Positions 36,428 to 50,035 of a DNA stretch of 64,000 nt are shown here, one piece after another. The notes beneath the pieces are model-generated. The model ran no database searches. It was not told where the DNA came from and was given only the letters and a program-made list of their open reading frames with translations. Made by a program: the position numbers and the translations under genes. The stretch is from Oxyruncus cristatus (taxonomy: Eukaryota > Chordata > Aves > Passeriformes > Cotingidae), in the NCBI GenBank assembly GCA_013399855.1, contig VXAY01003150.1, positions 3,252,358 to 3,316,357 of the forward strand, written 5' to 3'. Each line of letters opens with the position of its first letter. The first letter of the stretch is position 1.

Positions 36428-39407
36428 ACATAAATATTTATTTATTGCATAATGATACTGAAGAATGATCCAAACAGAGTTGGCTGAAAGTCTTTATCCT
36501 TGGAAAAACAGAGGAAATACTGTGGGGTTTTCTTTCTCGTGGTGAGCTGCTGGTTAAGTGAAATTTCTTGATAGTCTCAGATATGCATTCTGCAATATTT
36601 ATTCATTAAATTACTTGGATAATATGTCATCAAGTGTAGAATCAGCATCAGAATCTAACTCAACTTCCACCAACATACTGCCAATATAATATGTAGTTTA
36701 ATCCTTTTAGTAACTCAATAAGTAGTAAGATGGTTCTGAATACTTGATATTATTGCTTTATCTTATCTGTAAATTCTGATTCATTTTAGCTCATCATGCT
36801 TTAATTGCCATAGCGTGTGTAAATAGAATGTGGTTTGGAGGTGCAAGTTGATAAAACACAGGTGTTGAAAAACAGTACTTATTGAGATGGCTGGAACTCA
36901 GGTAAGTTTTAAACTGCTGCTGAGATAAACAAAGGCCTTTTCCCTTCGTGATCAGAGGGCATGAGGTACATCATGTGGGGACAGTGTTTTTAAAAACTGC
37001 TAAGTAATTGCAACTAACAGATCAAGTAGAGGTTTTCATCATCTACTCACCAATATTTTTGAGCAGAAGAACTGTGGTACAATGTTATTTTTAAACTATT
37101 TACTTAACTTTTTCTTGTTTATTGTGTTACATCCATAAGCAATGAAAGGTTTCTAGATGTTTTAGGCCCTGGGGATTTGGAAGGATAAATAATGTGCTTT
37201 CCTCTCTATCTGGAGTAATGCAAACCAAAGCCAGGTGCTGCCTACTCCTCACTGAACAATCAGGCCATTAATACAGTGCTCTGGGAGGATGTGTGTGCAT
37301 GCTTACAGGGAGCATGGCAGAGTTCAGGCATTCAAAAATAAAAACTTCAACACTTTGGAGACTTGACTTTCAGCTGCCTTTAATAATGGAAAGCTACTTA
37401 ATGTCTCTTTTGCCCCTTCATTGCAATCTATGTAATTAAAATACTTTATGCTGATATCATCCTGGATTTAAACGAATTATATGTCCAAAACTAGCTGTTT
37501 CAGAATTTAGCAGGGTGTATATCCAATTAAAAAGGTAATTACAATAAATTTTAGAAAATGGTATTGATTCATAACAGAAGAATAAGTATTTCATTGTGTG
37601 ACAGTAGTAATGGTGTATCATAATTAGCTTTAAAATATTGTACTGTACACAAGCCACTAGCAGTAAATCTCTTTTGCATATCTGGATACAATTAGGAGAT
37701 AAAATGCAGTAATCTCATTATAGAGCTGCTTTGCTTTAATAGAATGTTAAAGAATAACAAACATCAGATTAGTTGAATTTCCTCCTGCTGCATGTCTGTT
37801 AGATGGTGTTTGCAGTTGTTCAGCCTGTGAACTTGTATTTCCTAAACTTAAAATCCATCAAGTACATCTAACCATTATTTTGTGGAAGTGGAACGTGACA
37901 ACGTTGCCTATTTCCTGCTTGCCTGAAACACAAGAGTGAACTGAGATATGAATTGAAGCTAAAGTTAAATCCCAAATCAAATCCCAAATCCCCTGACTGG
38001 AAGCTCGGTGATGTCAGTGGGAATATCCTTCCTGACTTCAGCAGGTAATGGGTGAGACACAAACAAGAGCTCTAAAATGCCACCGAGTATGGAGTCATAC
38101 AGCAGAACAAAAGGAATACAAGCCTTTCCGAACACAGACTTTTTGGCAGAGCAGTCGTGCTTTTAACAACAGGTCCATGAAAAACAGAGAGAGAAGGATT
38201 TCAGTGTCAACCTCTAAAAGGCTGAATTTAGAATGTAGTAAAAATTTACTGCATCTGTCATTTATTTGAAACCTATATGAAAATTGTATTTACCACTTAA
38301 GTGTTAAGAGCATTGCAAAAGACTCAGATTGCTTTTAGCTTCGAAAACCTACTGAATGCTCATTTCTTTCCACCTCCTAGAATAAAAATTACCTTTTCTT
38401 TACCAATAAATTGCCAGAAGTTTCATCAATATCTGGGTTTCCACTGTCAAAGCGTTTCTGTTTGTGACTATTAGTAAAGCCCTCCCCAGACAGGGTGTGT
38501 TGCTGCTTCCCCACTTGGCTTTTCCAAACTGGTAATAAAGGGCTAGGCTCCTTGGTTTTAGATCCCAGTGTGTCCTGGGTAGGTAAACACATAAGTGATT
38601 CTGTGCATGCCTGTTCCAGCCAGGTCAGTGTACACATCCTTTTCCCTGGATTTTGGGTTCGGTTGTTTTTTGGTTGGGGATTGTCATCTCTGCATTTCAG
38701 CTCATCCTGCACTGGGTAGTACAGTCCTGTCCTTTTGTTTGTCACCTTCTAGTCCTTGAGAATCAGGCCTGCATATTAGTTAATAATTTTATTTTAAATC
38801 TTTAATTAAGATACAATATTTAGTGCTGGTTTTTTGTTTATCCCTTTGTTACAAGTAAGTCTTTGCTTGATTGTTATCTAAAAAGATCACTTCTTCAATC
38901 ATAATGGGCTTAATTATCTATTCTGTATCATGTTTATCCAAACGATTTTACAAGATAAATTCTCAGGAAACCAGCATTCTTTTCAAAAATTACGTATGGT
39001 ATAAGATGCTTCAAAATGTCGTATTCTCACAGGCCTTACCAGTTACCACAAGTATCTCCTCTTGGGGAAAGCTGTGGGAACAGCAGTTTCTCAAGCAGGC
39101 CCATGTGTTATTTGTTGGCAAGTACCAACTTTTTAATGGCAACATCTGCGAATCATCTTTGAACAAAGCTTTGTTAGGAGGGATTTCAGAAGAGGAAAGT
39201 AAGCCATATAAATCTTGAGTGTGGATGGGGAAGTTGCTCTGTGGTTTGCGCTCTGCAGGGCTGCAGGTTTCTAGGCAGAAGGGCAAAGCAGCATCTTGTG
39301 CTGAGCCTTGCTGAGCACTGAGTGCTCCCAGGAGCACAGACTTACATGGAGCTGGTCACGGAATGAGCCCCCTGATGTAAGTGCTCGTTCCTCAGCCTTT
39401 ACATGAA

Positions 39408-39425
39408 GGTGGTGGTGGTGGTGGT
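39408..39425. repeat. (GGT)6 trinucleotide repeat
   Basis: Six perfect GGT units. In the reverse frame they read as a histidine run, which is not evidence of coding here. Confidence 0.9.
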
Positions 39426-39676
39426 GTGGCAAAGAGCAGGGATTGTTAGTGCCCTGCAGGATTGAGCCATGGGAATGTTTACTTAGGAGAGGGATGAGTG
39501 TCCAGCTGTTCATGAAAAGAGAGCAGCAGCAGAATTCACACTGTGTCCTGCCTGCGCAGTTCAGGGAAAAGGAGAACGTTCCTGACTGTTCTGTGAGAAG
39601 TCAGGAGGAAGCTGGTGCAGGGGATTTCCAGTTCCCAGCTGTGCTGCACAGCTGTGAGTTGTCATGAGGCCCCACC

Positions 39677-40370
39677 CATGAAATGACAACCAACATTAGA
39701 GCTCTGTTCAGGGAAATCATCAGGTGATTGATCAGCCACTAAGCAAAGGTGGAGGAAATGTTTAGACCACAGGTAGGAACCTGCAGATAGTGCAAGTGCA
39801 TTTACAGTAGAGCTCTGGGCTGTGTGGAAGTTGTGGAGCGCTGTGGTTAGGAAGCTTGTGCCGATACCCACTCTGGCCATGGGTCTGTGGGAACACCTGT
39901 CTGTGTATGGAGGACACGGGGATTCCTGGGCCTGCTCACTGACACTGGTCACTACACTGTACATGGGGCCATGTGTTTCACGTAGCCAGTGTGTGACAGA
40001 AAGTAATCCAGGCTTCTGTCCAGAGGAGACTGACACAACATCATGCAAAGTCCTAGGGAATGTAGCTAGTGCTGGACTGCAGCTGTTTTCTGCCCGGCAG
40101 GGCACGCAAACAGCACAGATTAAGGAATACATAGTTTCGCCTACCCTTGGGTCCTCCTGCACTGAACAGAACACACAAACCCAAGTGTCAGGTGTACATG
40201 GACTGCAGTCTTTGCACCAAATTCACCCATGTGAGGTTAGAATCTCTGTGTGGGTCAAAAAGCTCAGTGTGTGCTCACGTAGGGCACGTGTTAACCCCAA
40301 TCCTGACATGCCTTGAAACTTTAGATCGTTGGGAAATGGAAACATTGGTCTTACCTTCCCCCAGCTTGCT
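39677..40370 (+). pseudogene. Possible decayed retroviral env-like relic
   Basis: Three + frames look protein-like in succession. One starts at 39677 and is broken by several stops. A second is open from 39822 to 40316. A third is open from 40147 to 40512. Each is relatively rich in cysteine: RSQCVTESNPGFCPEE in the second, and KCQVYMDC and LCGSKSSVCAHVG in the third. The third also has an NRT glycosylation sequon. Serial frame changes with clustered cysteines could be an old endogenous retroviral surface-protein fragment disrupted by frameshifts and stops. I recognise no diagnostic env motif, no LTR, gag or pol nearby, and a long open frame also exists on the - strand (39662-40174). Chance ORFs in moderately GC-rich DNA are a real alternative. 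Confidence 0.22.
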
Positions 40371-43300
40371 GCCTGCTCCACGCAGAGGTGGGTTCAGCTT
40401 TGTGCCCGTCCCAAAAGCAGTGGGTTTCCATGGAATAACAAGAGGTGCCCTTGGGCACAGCAGATGTTATACAGTACTTAAAAATCGTGTCCGTTGGTGC
40501 AGGATTCAGTAAGCAAACACATCCTGTGGCATCCCAGCCACACTTTGAGCTTCCTGATTCTGGCCATCTCAGTTGAACATCCTGCTTATTGTCGCAGTTC
40601 AGTGCCTGAGTGCGAATCTATAGCAAATCTACTTAGCATATTCAGATGTCATGATTTAAACCCTTGGCTTTCTTCTTGGCTGGGCAGACACTCCCCAGCT
40701 TCAGTCCATCTTTCTGCTCTGGACAGAGTGTCTGAAGAGGTTGCCCTGGTTGTAGATTCTTTTCTTCAGGGCTTATGAGAAGGATGGGGGTTTTTTGCCT
40801 TTACAAAATGCCTTTACAAGTGCAGACAAGTAAATTTTCTTTTTTCTTATTGTCTTATGTCTGACTTGTATCTGCTCTCAACAGCTATGGAAAGTTAATG
40901 TATTTTTCTGACTTACGAATGTTTCTGGGTTATGAATGTTTTCATTATCAGTTTTTTCCTTTTGAGTATCAAGATTCTTTTACGCTTTATTATGTTATCG
41001 TTCTCGCAGCTTGTCTGTCTTTTCTTGGCATCAGTATTACTGTGTGACCTGTCATTTTAATCATACTTATTTCCATTCAACATGTCACAGGATGCACTTA
41101 CACTTGTATTTATCCAAATATGCAGTTGTACAGCTGCTGATTTTGTAATTATTAGTACAAAACATCAATATTCTGAGATCATAATATCTGCTGGCAGTCA
41201 GCCATGCTCATCAACTTCTCATCACCACACGTCCTCACAGATGATCCTGGCTCACAGAAAGACTGCATTTTCAGTGTCTTCTATCTTCCTGCCTAGAGAA
41301 ACCTCTCCATTGTGCCTCCTCCTGATCCCACTGCCTTCCAAAGCCATTTTTCTGCAACCTTTGTTGCTCAAGACATTTTATCTGCCACTCTGTTTTTAGA
41401 GAGCCTACAAATTCCTAGATTGCCCTTAGTGTAAATGCCTCGTTCTAGCCACAAAACAGCTGAGTAACAGGTTAAGCTCATATGTATAAGTCTAATTTTA
41501 AAGAAAGCTCAGTGGTGGTAGGGAGAGATGAGCCTCTGTCAAGAGGACCACGAGCAAACCCTGCCAGAGCCTTCAGCACATGGTGGGGGGAAGCAGGTGG
41601 TAGTTCCACAACTGCAGATTTCTGGCTTTGGCTTCTGTTGTAGGATACCGTTTGGGAAGAGACACGGCAGCGAGAGAAAACCAAAGAAACCTGAATAATC
41701 AGGAGGAAAAGTACAGATTTTGATTATTTATTTGAACTTAGTGAGATCTGATCCTGAGATGAGTTACTTTGATCTGGCAGTGGTGTCCCACTGTTCCCTC
41801 CTGGGCACGCTTTGCTAAGAGTTTCTGTAGGTGGCAGTGACACTTCCCGCAGGCTCTGCTCCGTGCAGGTGGGATCAGAGGGCAGCTGAGAGGGGTTCTG
41901 AGAAGAGGGTGAGAAGAGAGAGTGTTGCAAAGGGAGGGAAGAAGAGAGGAAGAGAGAAAGAAAGAGGTCTCCCCACCTCTCTACCCCTGAGTAACTCTTT
42001 TTATAATCTGCCAACCCAGGGATAAGGTGTTCTGTGTCATTTAGTGTTCTTCACTACACAGCATAATTCCAATGAAATCCACAGAAGAGTGATAGAACCA
42101 TTCCTCATCCTTCCTCAACCTCCATGTTCACAGGACAGCTTGAGGTGTAAAGGAATGGGATTTCTGTTCCTTCAGGTCCTCACTCCTAGACCTGAGCTGA
42201 GAGAGTTCCCAGTACCACCAGTGCTCCCGCTCAGATTCATTCAAGGCAGGAGTTTTTGCCAAGCTGTACAAATGACTTTCTGCAAAAGCAGATAAACACA
42301 TCCCCTGTAGGATTGTCTCCTAATGCTGATCAGAAGAGTAGCTAGAGGAGTAACAGCCCTTGTGCCAGCTCTGCGACCCTCTGAACAGCTTCAGTACTGC
42401 CTTTAGTGCCTTCAAAGAGGTAAAATGGTAATTGGGGAGTTGCAATTTTACCCTTTCACCAGAGAAATGTAAATCACAACACGTTTTTGATCGTTTTGGC
42501 ACCGTTTAGACAAAATTAAAAGGTAAAGCGTTTTAGTTGCTTAGGGTATAAAGCCTTCCAGGGCGTGTTCTGGAGGAGGAAATTAAACATTGGAGAGATC
42601 AAGATAAAGACATTTGGGGCTTAAGTGTTTGCAGTAGTTCTGTATAAGGAGTCATCAGAGACTTCATTGGAGATCACTGAAGGGTAATGCGCTTTTACCA
42701 ACATTCTATTAAAAATATTACGAGTAATCTCTGTCCCTCGAACACACTTATTACAGCAGAGCAATTTTTACTGCCTTTGTCAGCAATATTTTATCTAGTT
42801 ATTTTTCACAGGAGCAACTCCATGTGTACACTTATTTCTGAGATGTGTTTTGAAAACAGCCCTAAACTGAAAACTCAGGGATCTCCTCATTTTCCAGTGA
42901 ATTCCCACTCACCAGCATTTCTCACAGGTTTTAATAAAATGGGCTTTTTATAAACAAAAGTTTCCCAAAGCTGAAGGGTCCCAGGCAGGAACAACATAGT
43001 CAAACCACCAAGAGCACGAAGCAACTTGTATTTATTTGACAGCTAAAATATGAGAAAGACAAGCTCCCAAGAAAAATTGCCTTACTAACCATATGAAGTA
43101 GAACATACTTCTTGGTTCAGGCCATGAGGGCAGGCTGCAGGCTGATAGTTTGACCCCACTCTTGTAGTACTTTCTTCTGTGAATGCCATTTGCAAGGGTC
43201 GTGTTGGCCCCCAGAGTTCGGAGGCCAAGGTAAATGGGGAGTAAAACCGATCCCTCACAAGGAACTCTCATGAGCCCTGTGATTTAGATCCTTCTGACAA

Positions 43301-46129
43301 GAAATTCACTTAAGAGCTGTAATATCTCCGTCATGCCAAGCAGTGATAGGATAAATGGGAAGGTTAAGGCAATTTGCCCCCCAAAACGCCATAAAGCCCA
43401 AATTAATTAAGAGGAGTTAACAATGAAAAGTCCTTCAAATTGCTCCAAAATAGATAACTCATATAACTTAATGGAAACTCCCTTTAAAATAGGAGTGCCA
43501 TTAGACCATAAGTTATGGAAACAATCCTGCAAGCCCAAGGAAAACGCTCACCTTCGAGCTGCTCTTCGTGCCACCCAAGGTAAGACAGGCCTGGCCAGAG
43601 CTGAGTGACAGTGATGTTGGTCCCTGATCCATGTGCTGCACCACGTGGCACCTCTGCCACTGTCCCTCCTCCATGGAGCCTTCAGCTGCTCTCTGGTGAG
43701 TGCAGGAGAGCGAGGAGCTGAGCACAGGGAGTCCCTGTGCCATTTACACCCCGTGCTGGTTGGAAGCATTAGCCACGCTCCATTGTTTTAGGATCTTAGT
43801 CCTGGGGGGGACTTAGCTGGAGAAGCACTGTGGGAAACAACGTTTGCACTTGGGGATATCTGGAGGAAAAAGCCCCATGCGTTTCTCCAAGGAAGGAAGA
43901 TAGTAAAAGCAAACCCTGGGCCTTGTTTCTTCCAAAAGTAATTTATTCCAGGTTAATTAAGGCAAGGTTATGAATTACTGCAACCTTAAAGGCTTTAAGA
44001 AACCCTCTGTCATCTCTCATTGCACACAAGTGACAGGCAGGTGGTGCAGCTGTGTGACAATGGAAATAGAACTGAAAGGCACTGACAAAGGAAAATGCAG
44101 TTTCTGTTTCTCCCTGCTGCCACCTTCCCTTGTTTTATGATTCATAAGGAAAGCCTAAGCAGTCACTGTGCTTTTAGAGGAGGAAAAGAACTGCTCTGGT
44201 TTGTTTTCCCTCCCTCTCTCTCTTGAACCAGTATTTCTTGGGGGTGTTTTGTCTTTACTTTTGGAAAAAGAACTGCCTTCAGTACACCAGGTACACATTT
44301 TGAGGTTTTTTTATTCCTTGAGTGTCCATTTTAAGGTAAAATAATAGTCCTTAAAAGAGTGCTGTTGTGCCTGAAGCCAACAGATATGCCATCACAATGT
44401 CTCAGCTGAGAAATTTAGGATCAAAACAATACCCTAAAAGAAAGCACAGTTGAGTTTTACAGTAACAGAGAGCACAGCACAACTGCTCTGTACTCTGTAC
44501 TCGATTTACTACAGAAAGGACAGAACTTCAGGCTGAAATATGTGACATATCAACAGGATCAAGAATTTACAGGGCTGGATCTGGCTGCCTTGAGATCAAG
44601 GTACTTACAATAACTTAAACTAGCTGATGATCTTGCACGTCCTTAAATACCTTCCCTGAAAAGAGTTCAAAGATTAGGCACATTATTCCTCTGCAGGTGA
44701 TTTTGCATCTGCTTTATCTCCTGTCCATGGGGTTTTTAAGCCTGTTTATTTTTGTCCTTCAATCCTGAAAGCAGTCAAGTCCTATTTCCCTGAAATGTAA
44801 CCCCATCCAGGATGGACAGGAGAGCTGACACCTTTCAGAGGCATTTTGGGGGGTGTTAGGCTGTAATGCCATCTGCGAGGTACAGTGTCAGGAACTAGAT
44901 ATAACTTGCAAGAGCCAAGTTAGAAACCTTTTTGTTTTTATGTGAGGTACTGGAGTTGGAGCCTGGATCTGTACAAATAGGGTGAAATCTCTAAAGTATG
45001 GGTAGCTAAGGGTCATCATCACAGTTCTCAGTGATGGAGAAGTCAGCTGGACATGGGATCCTACAGCACCTCTTCTAACACTGTTGTTAAACTGGTTTCC
45101 TCCATTCGCCTCCATTAATTGCCCTTCATATTTAGTTGTATCAGAAGCTTTTATTTTTCTGACTTACAGGCTACATTCCTACTTCAGGCTCCTGAGTATC
45201 ACAATCAGAATGTGTTTTCCTTCCTTGTCTTCCTGTCTTTTAGTATTTAGACAGATTTTCTAACATTCTTTGGGTTGTCTTCTTTAATCAGTTTCTCAAA
45301 GCCCGTATTGTGCTTGTTCTTCTCTGGGTGAGTAATAGTTTGTCAAGTCAAATTTGAATTACTTCTGAAATAAAATACCATAAGGAACCAACCAAACTTT
45401 GAATATGACAAAATGGTATTTTGAAATTAGTTGGGTTTTTTTTCTTTTTTTAAATCTCTTGGGGTATCTTGTGTCACATTAGAGTTTGTTTGCCTTCTAA
45501 ATAAACACTTCTGTCAAGTTTGCAGATCAGTCTTCATTTCAGCAAGATTTAAGTCCATTTCCTACTTTAGAGCTTTCTGAAATGATGTGCATTCTTGATG
45601 TAGGTATGATTGGCACAAGCAAACCCACCTTGCACCAGTGCCCTGCGTGGGTACCTGCATTCCCCAAATGGGCTGAGACACATTTGGCTGGTGCCATTCA
45701 AAAGAAATGTAATCAGCATTTTGGAAGAGGTGAAAGCAGTAACTGCATATTCTGGTGAGCAAACATCTACTTTTGAATAAGCAGATAGTACAATTTGTGG
45801 CACTGTGGGAATCATGAACTCTCATCTGAGGGTCCAGATGAAGCAGGAATGTTAAACAGTGATAACCCAGGTAGCACGTGAGGGTAAAAGCTACTCTTTC
45901 AAATTTTATTCAGTTTAGTTGTAAAAATCATTTAGCATTCCTGAAGTCACAGTTTTAGCCCATTTACCAAGGATTAGCTGCCCAAAGTTAGCAGTTAATT
46001 CACAAAGATAAGCAGGACTAGATCAGCGTTGGCATGAAAAACCCGTACTGAAAAACCCTTGCACTCACCAGAAAGTAGGTGCCCTGAAATCAACTGATGA
46101 AGCTGTTATTTGCACAGAGGACCTCAGAA
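40371..46129. other. Intronic DNA, low-complexity tract only
   Basis: Apart from the purine tract at 41.9 kb, no feature was recognised. Open frames at 41082-41399 and 41724-42014 are compositionally biased and unrelated to known families. Confidence 0.45.
41896..41968 (+). repeat. Purine-rich (GA) low-complexity tract
   Basis: A run of almost only G and A over about 70 bp, interrupted by a few T and C. Such tracts can form triplex structures; no coding signal. Confidence 0.7.
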
Positions 46130-46695
46130 ATTCTCAGCTCTCGAAACTGTCTGCTATTCATCTCAAATTAAAGAGATTAAAGAGAATTTACTATTGCAGT
46201 ATTGCAACTGCCTGGTAATAAATCATCATCTGATATTTATAGCCCAAATTAAGACGGGTGACTCAGACACGCTGCTGACCATTTAGCAGCGAACTCCTAA
46301 TAATCCAATCTGGAACGGCAGGGAGAAGGAATAGCTGTCTGATGTGAAGTCAGACAAGTAATTTCCTATTTAAAATTTGATTAGATAAAATCTTTTGAAC
46401 GTGTGCTTGTAAAGCAACAGCCTGTTTAAATATGTATAGTGCCGTGGCGCACACGGGACGCTGTTACAACGACAGCCAGCACAAAGAACATTTGCAGTAA
46501 CCTGAACGTGCAGGGGGAAGCACAGAGCCCTGGGCTAAACTGGATCGGGATAAATCTCTCACACGATGGGAAAAAAACATCAGAGCTAATGGGGGGAAAG
46601 CAGCTTTCATCCTGTTAAAAAGCCACGAGCTCGTTCTTGTGTTGCGAAGGTATCGTTTCCCGAAACGGAAACACTTGGTAACGCGCGTTAGGAAC
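46130..46695. promoter_or_regulatory. CpG-retaining block with TF-motif-rich flank
   Basis: I count about 17 CpGs in the 250 bp from 46441 to 46690, close to the number expected without CpG loss, whereas most of the window is strongly depleted. It includes the palindrome AACGCGCGTT (46680-46689) and a GTTTCC...GGAAAC inverted pair at about 46655-46672. The flank holds a paired ATTGCA motif (about 46192-46206) and a GTGACTCAG (AP-1/MARE-like) site near 46260. It could be a germline-hypomethylated regulatory element or a relatively young insertion. A - strand frame (46464-46805) crosses it but is not recognisable. Confidence 0.35.
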
Positions 46696-47493
46696 ATTAA
46701 TTTGAGGGGGATGTTTTTTGTAGGTTTTGAATGCAAGAGGGAAAATACAGATTCAAGCTGGAATATTTTGCCCCTCTGTAAATAATGTATAGTTTTGAAA
46801 GCCATCTAGTGAGCTTGATATTTTCAGCCAGAAAGTTCTTCTGGATTTAAAGGCATTATATTCTAAAATTCATGAGAAAGAATAAAGGCCAGTAAAACCA
46901 AGATGGGGGAGTTTGCCTTAATCCTGACCCAGTAATCATCACTGGGGATTTTGCCTTTGACTTAATGAGACAACAGTTTGAGCCAGCAAAGTGTTGGATT
47001 GTGCTGCCCTCCTCCCTCCTGGTATACCTAAGGCTGGCTGCAAAATTACTGCCCAGGATGAGCTGCAGCGATGGGCCTGGCCCCTGCCAAAGCACAGAAA
47101 TTACATTGGTTCGGGTTAAAGAACGGGAACACTGGTTTTTTTCCCATACCCTGATTTATATAACTTACAGAGGTCATGGCAGCATTTCTAACCAGCTATT
47201 GATAATAAGGCATCCTCTCAAAACTGAGATACAGTCCCAAAATGGGATACAGTCCCATTGCAAGTTCAAGCAGAGAATCTGATTACAACCATTTAGTACA
47301 GTTGCAGCCAAGCTGGAACATTTTATCACTCATCATAAAAAGTACTTGCAGAATTGTCCTGAGAATCATGTTGTATTCACACATTATAAAAAATTAGTAT
47401 TTTTAAAGTGACCAACTACTCGTGTTCACTGGAAGCTAATTTTTCTCTTTCTCTCTTCATGCAGCTCTTCAGTTTTTATTAAAGCCACGGGGA

Positions 47494-47528
47494 CTTTTTT
47501 CCTTTTTTTTTTTTTTTTTCTTTTTTTT
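47494..47528. repeat. Long interrupted poly-T tract
   Basis: T-rich run interrupted only by C. On the - strand it could be the poly-A tail of a retrocopy, but I recognise no retrogene or SINE in the adjacent + strand sequence (47530-47870). Confidence 0.7.
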
Positions 47529-49500
47529 GAGTGTGTGGCATGAGAAACATCCAAGTGTTCCAGGTGATCTGGTAAATACCCACTGCACTTGTGTTCATTC
47601 CATGAGTCTTAGGTGGGGAATTTGTCTTGGAAGTTCCTTGCCTTTTCCTTGCTCTCCCCCAGCACTGTGTGTGTGGGATCACCACTGTCCTTGTGGAATT
47701 AATTACAGCCCTCCAAGTGATGAACTGGAGCATGAAACCAGCAAGGCACTGCCCGGGTTTTTTCTTTTCCAAAGCTGAAGGAAAGCCTCAACAGAGGCTC
47801 CATGAGTCTGAAAATCACATTCAGCTCATGTTTGGAGGCTTTTCTTGTAGTTGCAGAGCAGTTCTTTGATTGGTAATGTCATATTTTTATGTGTAGATGG
47901 TGAGGTTTTCATAGAGTTTCCTGCTGAGGTGCCTTGGTGTTTGGTGGGGATTCCTACACTGGTGAGCAGCATGTGAGATTCCTCTGAAAGCAGCATCCAA
48001 GTGTGTCTCTCTCTCCTGTTCCCAAGGAATCTACTGGAAGCGCAGTCCTACCCAGTTGGGTAGGAAGGTACTAGCTGTCTCCAGGCTGTTTTAAGGCTTT
48101 GACTCCTGCCACATAAACTCCACATGGATATCATGAGCTGAAAAGAGCTTAATCAAAAAAAACCCTACTATAATCATATTCCAGAGTCTTGTGACATGTT
48201 AACAGGTCCTTGACAGCTTGTCAGTAAGTGAAAAATTTGCGTGACACTAATGGGGACAGAGCAGTGGTTTGGTATCTCACCCGAAAGCATCACTGGGAAA
48301 TGCCCAGTGGGAGCCTCCCCATTAATCCAAAAAAAACCCCCGAGTTATGACTGTCCATCCATGAGACTATAAACCCCCAATCCTCCTGATTTCACGCAGG
48401 GGCCTGGGCACTGTCAGCCGAACTTCCTGCTTTAAAATCGGTTTGCATACTCTTTGTCAGGCACATTTGAATAATCTGTGTCACAACAAAAATTGGAAGT
48501 GTGTTGAATCGAAGAAGATTTGAAATTAATTTTTTAAACTGCAGATGAATCATAAACTTATTTTTGCAAACTATATGAAAATACATCCAAAACTCTAAAG
48601 AAGTCTGCTCAAAGGAGAAAATACACAACCACAGAAAATATTTTATATCGATCTAAATACACTGAAACCCTGTCAATCTGCAGAATACATCAAAAGAAGG
48701 TTTTATACGAAATAAGCAAATTATAAATTCCTAGAGTGCCAGTTTTCTTCCACAGATTATGCAAACATGTGTGCTTCAAGTAAAGTTGCATTTTATTAAA
48801 AATGTAACTTGTGATAAGATAGATGTAACATTTGAAGAGCAATTTAGAGTTTATATTATTCTTGCCTTATAAAATAATATTGAAAAAGTGAATTGAGCTA
48901 ACACAAGTGTATTCAATATGCATGAAATCTCTCTTTGGTCTGTGAAGTGCAGAGCAGATAGAGAGTGGCCACTTCCCAGCGCTGTAATTACTGTGTCACC
49001 GTCTGTGAAGCATTTATGTGAAGTACAATACTTCTGACTAACCATGGACAAACTTGCAAGAAGTCAAATCATTATTTTCAAATCCTTTACGTTCTGCTGA
49101 TACTGGAATGCGATGTAATCCATCACTCCTTATGTTTTATATCATCAAACACAGTCCCTTTCTTCTGTAGGCATTCCTTTTAGGCACACCTATGGATTAT
49201 ACACGCTGCCTTAATAATGTAATTTTTTTAAAAGCAGCAGACTGTTATAAAATAGAAGTTCTTCTTTGTTTGTTCCCTCATGCTGCAGAGAAGGCTTGAA
49301 CACTGACAAAGGCTTGTCTTTACTTAAGGGTTCTTTCTCCTTTTTTGCAGATAGTGCATTGATTTTGGTTGGTGATAACTTTTCTGTTTGCTATGTTCCC
49401 CCAAAAGAGCCTTAAGGTTAAGTCCTTGCAATGGCACTGGTCACAGCTGCTATGTAAATGCTAACAAATTTAGAAAGTAAATAGTCAAAACTCCTTCTTT

Positions 49501-50035
49501 AGCGAGCATTCAGGTTCTCTGCTCTTTTCATTTCACCCACGCATCGCGCATCTCACGGATTTTTGAGATTTGGGATGTGGTCCTAAATTACCTTCTGCAA
49601 CAGAAGGCTTTCCCATGGTAGCCTCCTCTTTGGGAGTGGGCTCCTGCATTTCCAGGCCACGGATCCGTGCCCTGTTCTGAGCTCAGGACACACGTGGGTG
49701 TGGGTGCTGTACGCGGCGTGTGCCAGGGCAAGGGATAAGAGCTGGGAGGGGCGGCTTGCGAGGTCAGAGCTCCAGGGCACGCAGGCAGGAGCTCCCTGTG
49801 CCCTGTTCCAGTACAGTCCCGTTGGTGTGGCACTGGGGATCCCCAGCTGGTTGATCCTGGCTCTCAGCAAGGTTTCAGAGCAGCCTGAGCCGTGCTGAGC
49901 CCCAGCAGTGCCTGTGTGAGGGGAGCACGGCAGAGCAGCCTCACACCCCCTGCCCCGGCACGGCAACCTGGCGCTCCCAAAACAGGCAGCTCTGGAATCT
50001 CTTCTCTCCCGGGGGTCTCAGGAAGTCGTGGTTAT
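49501..50035. promoter_or_regulatory. GC- and CpG-enriched block in the downstream intron
   Basis: This is the most GC-rich patch of the right half, with about 22 CpGs counted over 535 bp. CpG clusters are gcatcgcgca at 49541, tacgcggcgtg at about 49710 and ccccggcacggcaa near 49953. Long open frames occur on both strands (49583-49966 -, 49698-49898 +), as expected when stop codons are scarce, and neither is recognisable. It may be a weak island or simply a GC-rich segment. Confidence 0.3.

Noticed and set aside
47530..47870. Processed retrocopy beside the poly-T tract
   Set aside because: The open frame on the - strand ends in a lysine run produced by the homopolymer itself; no protein similarity and no target-site duplications.
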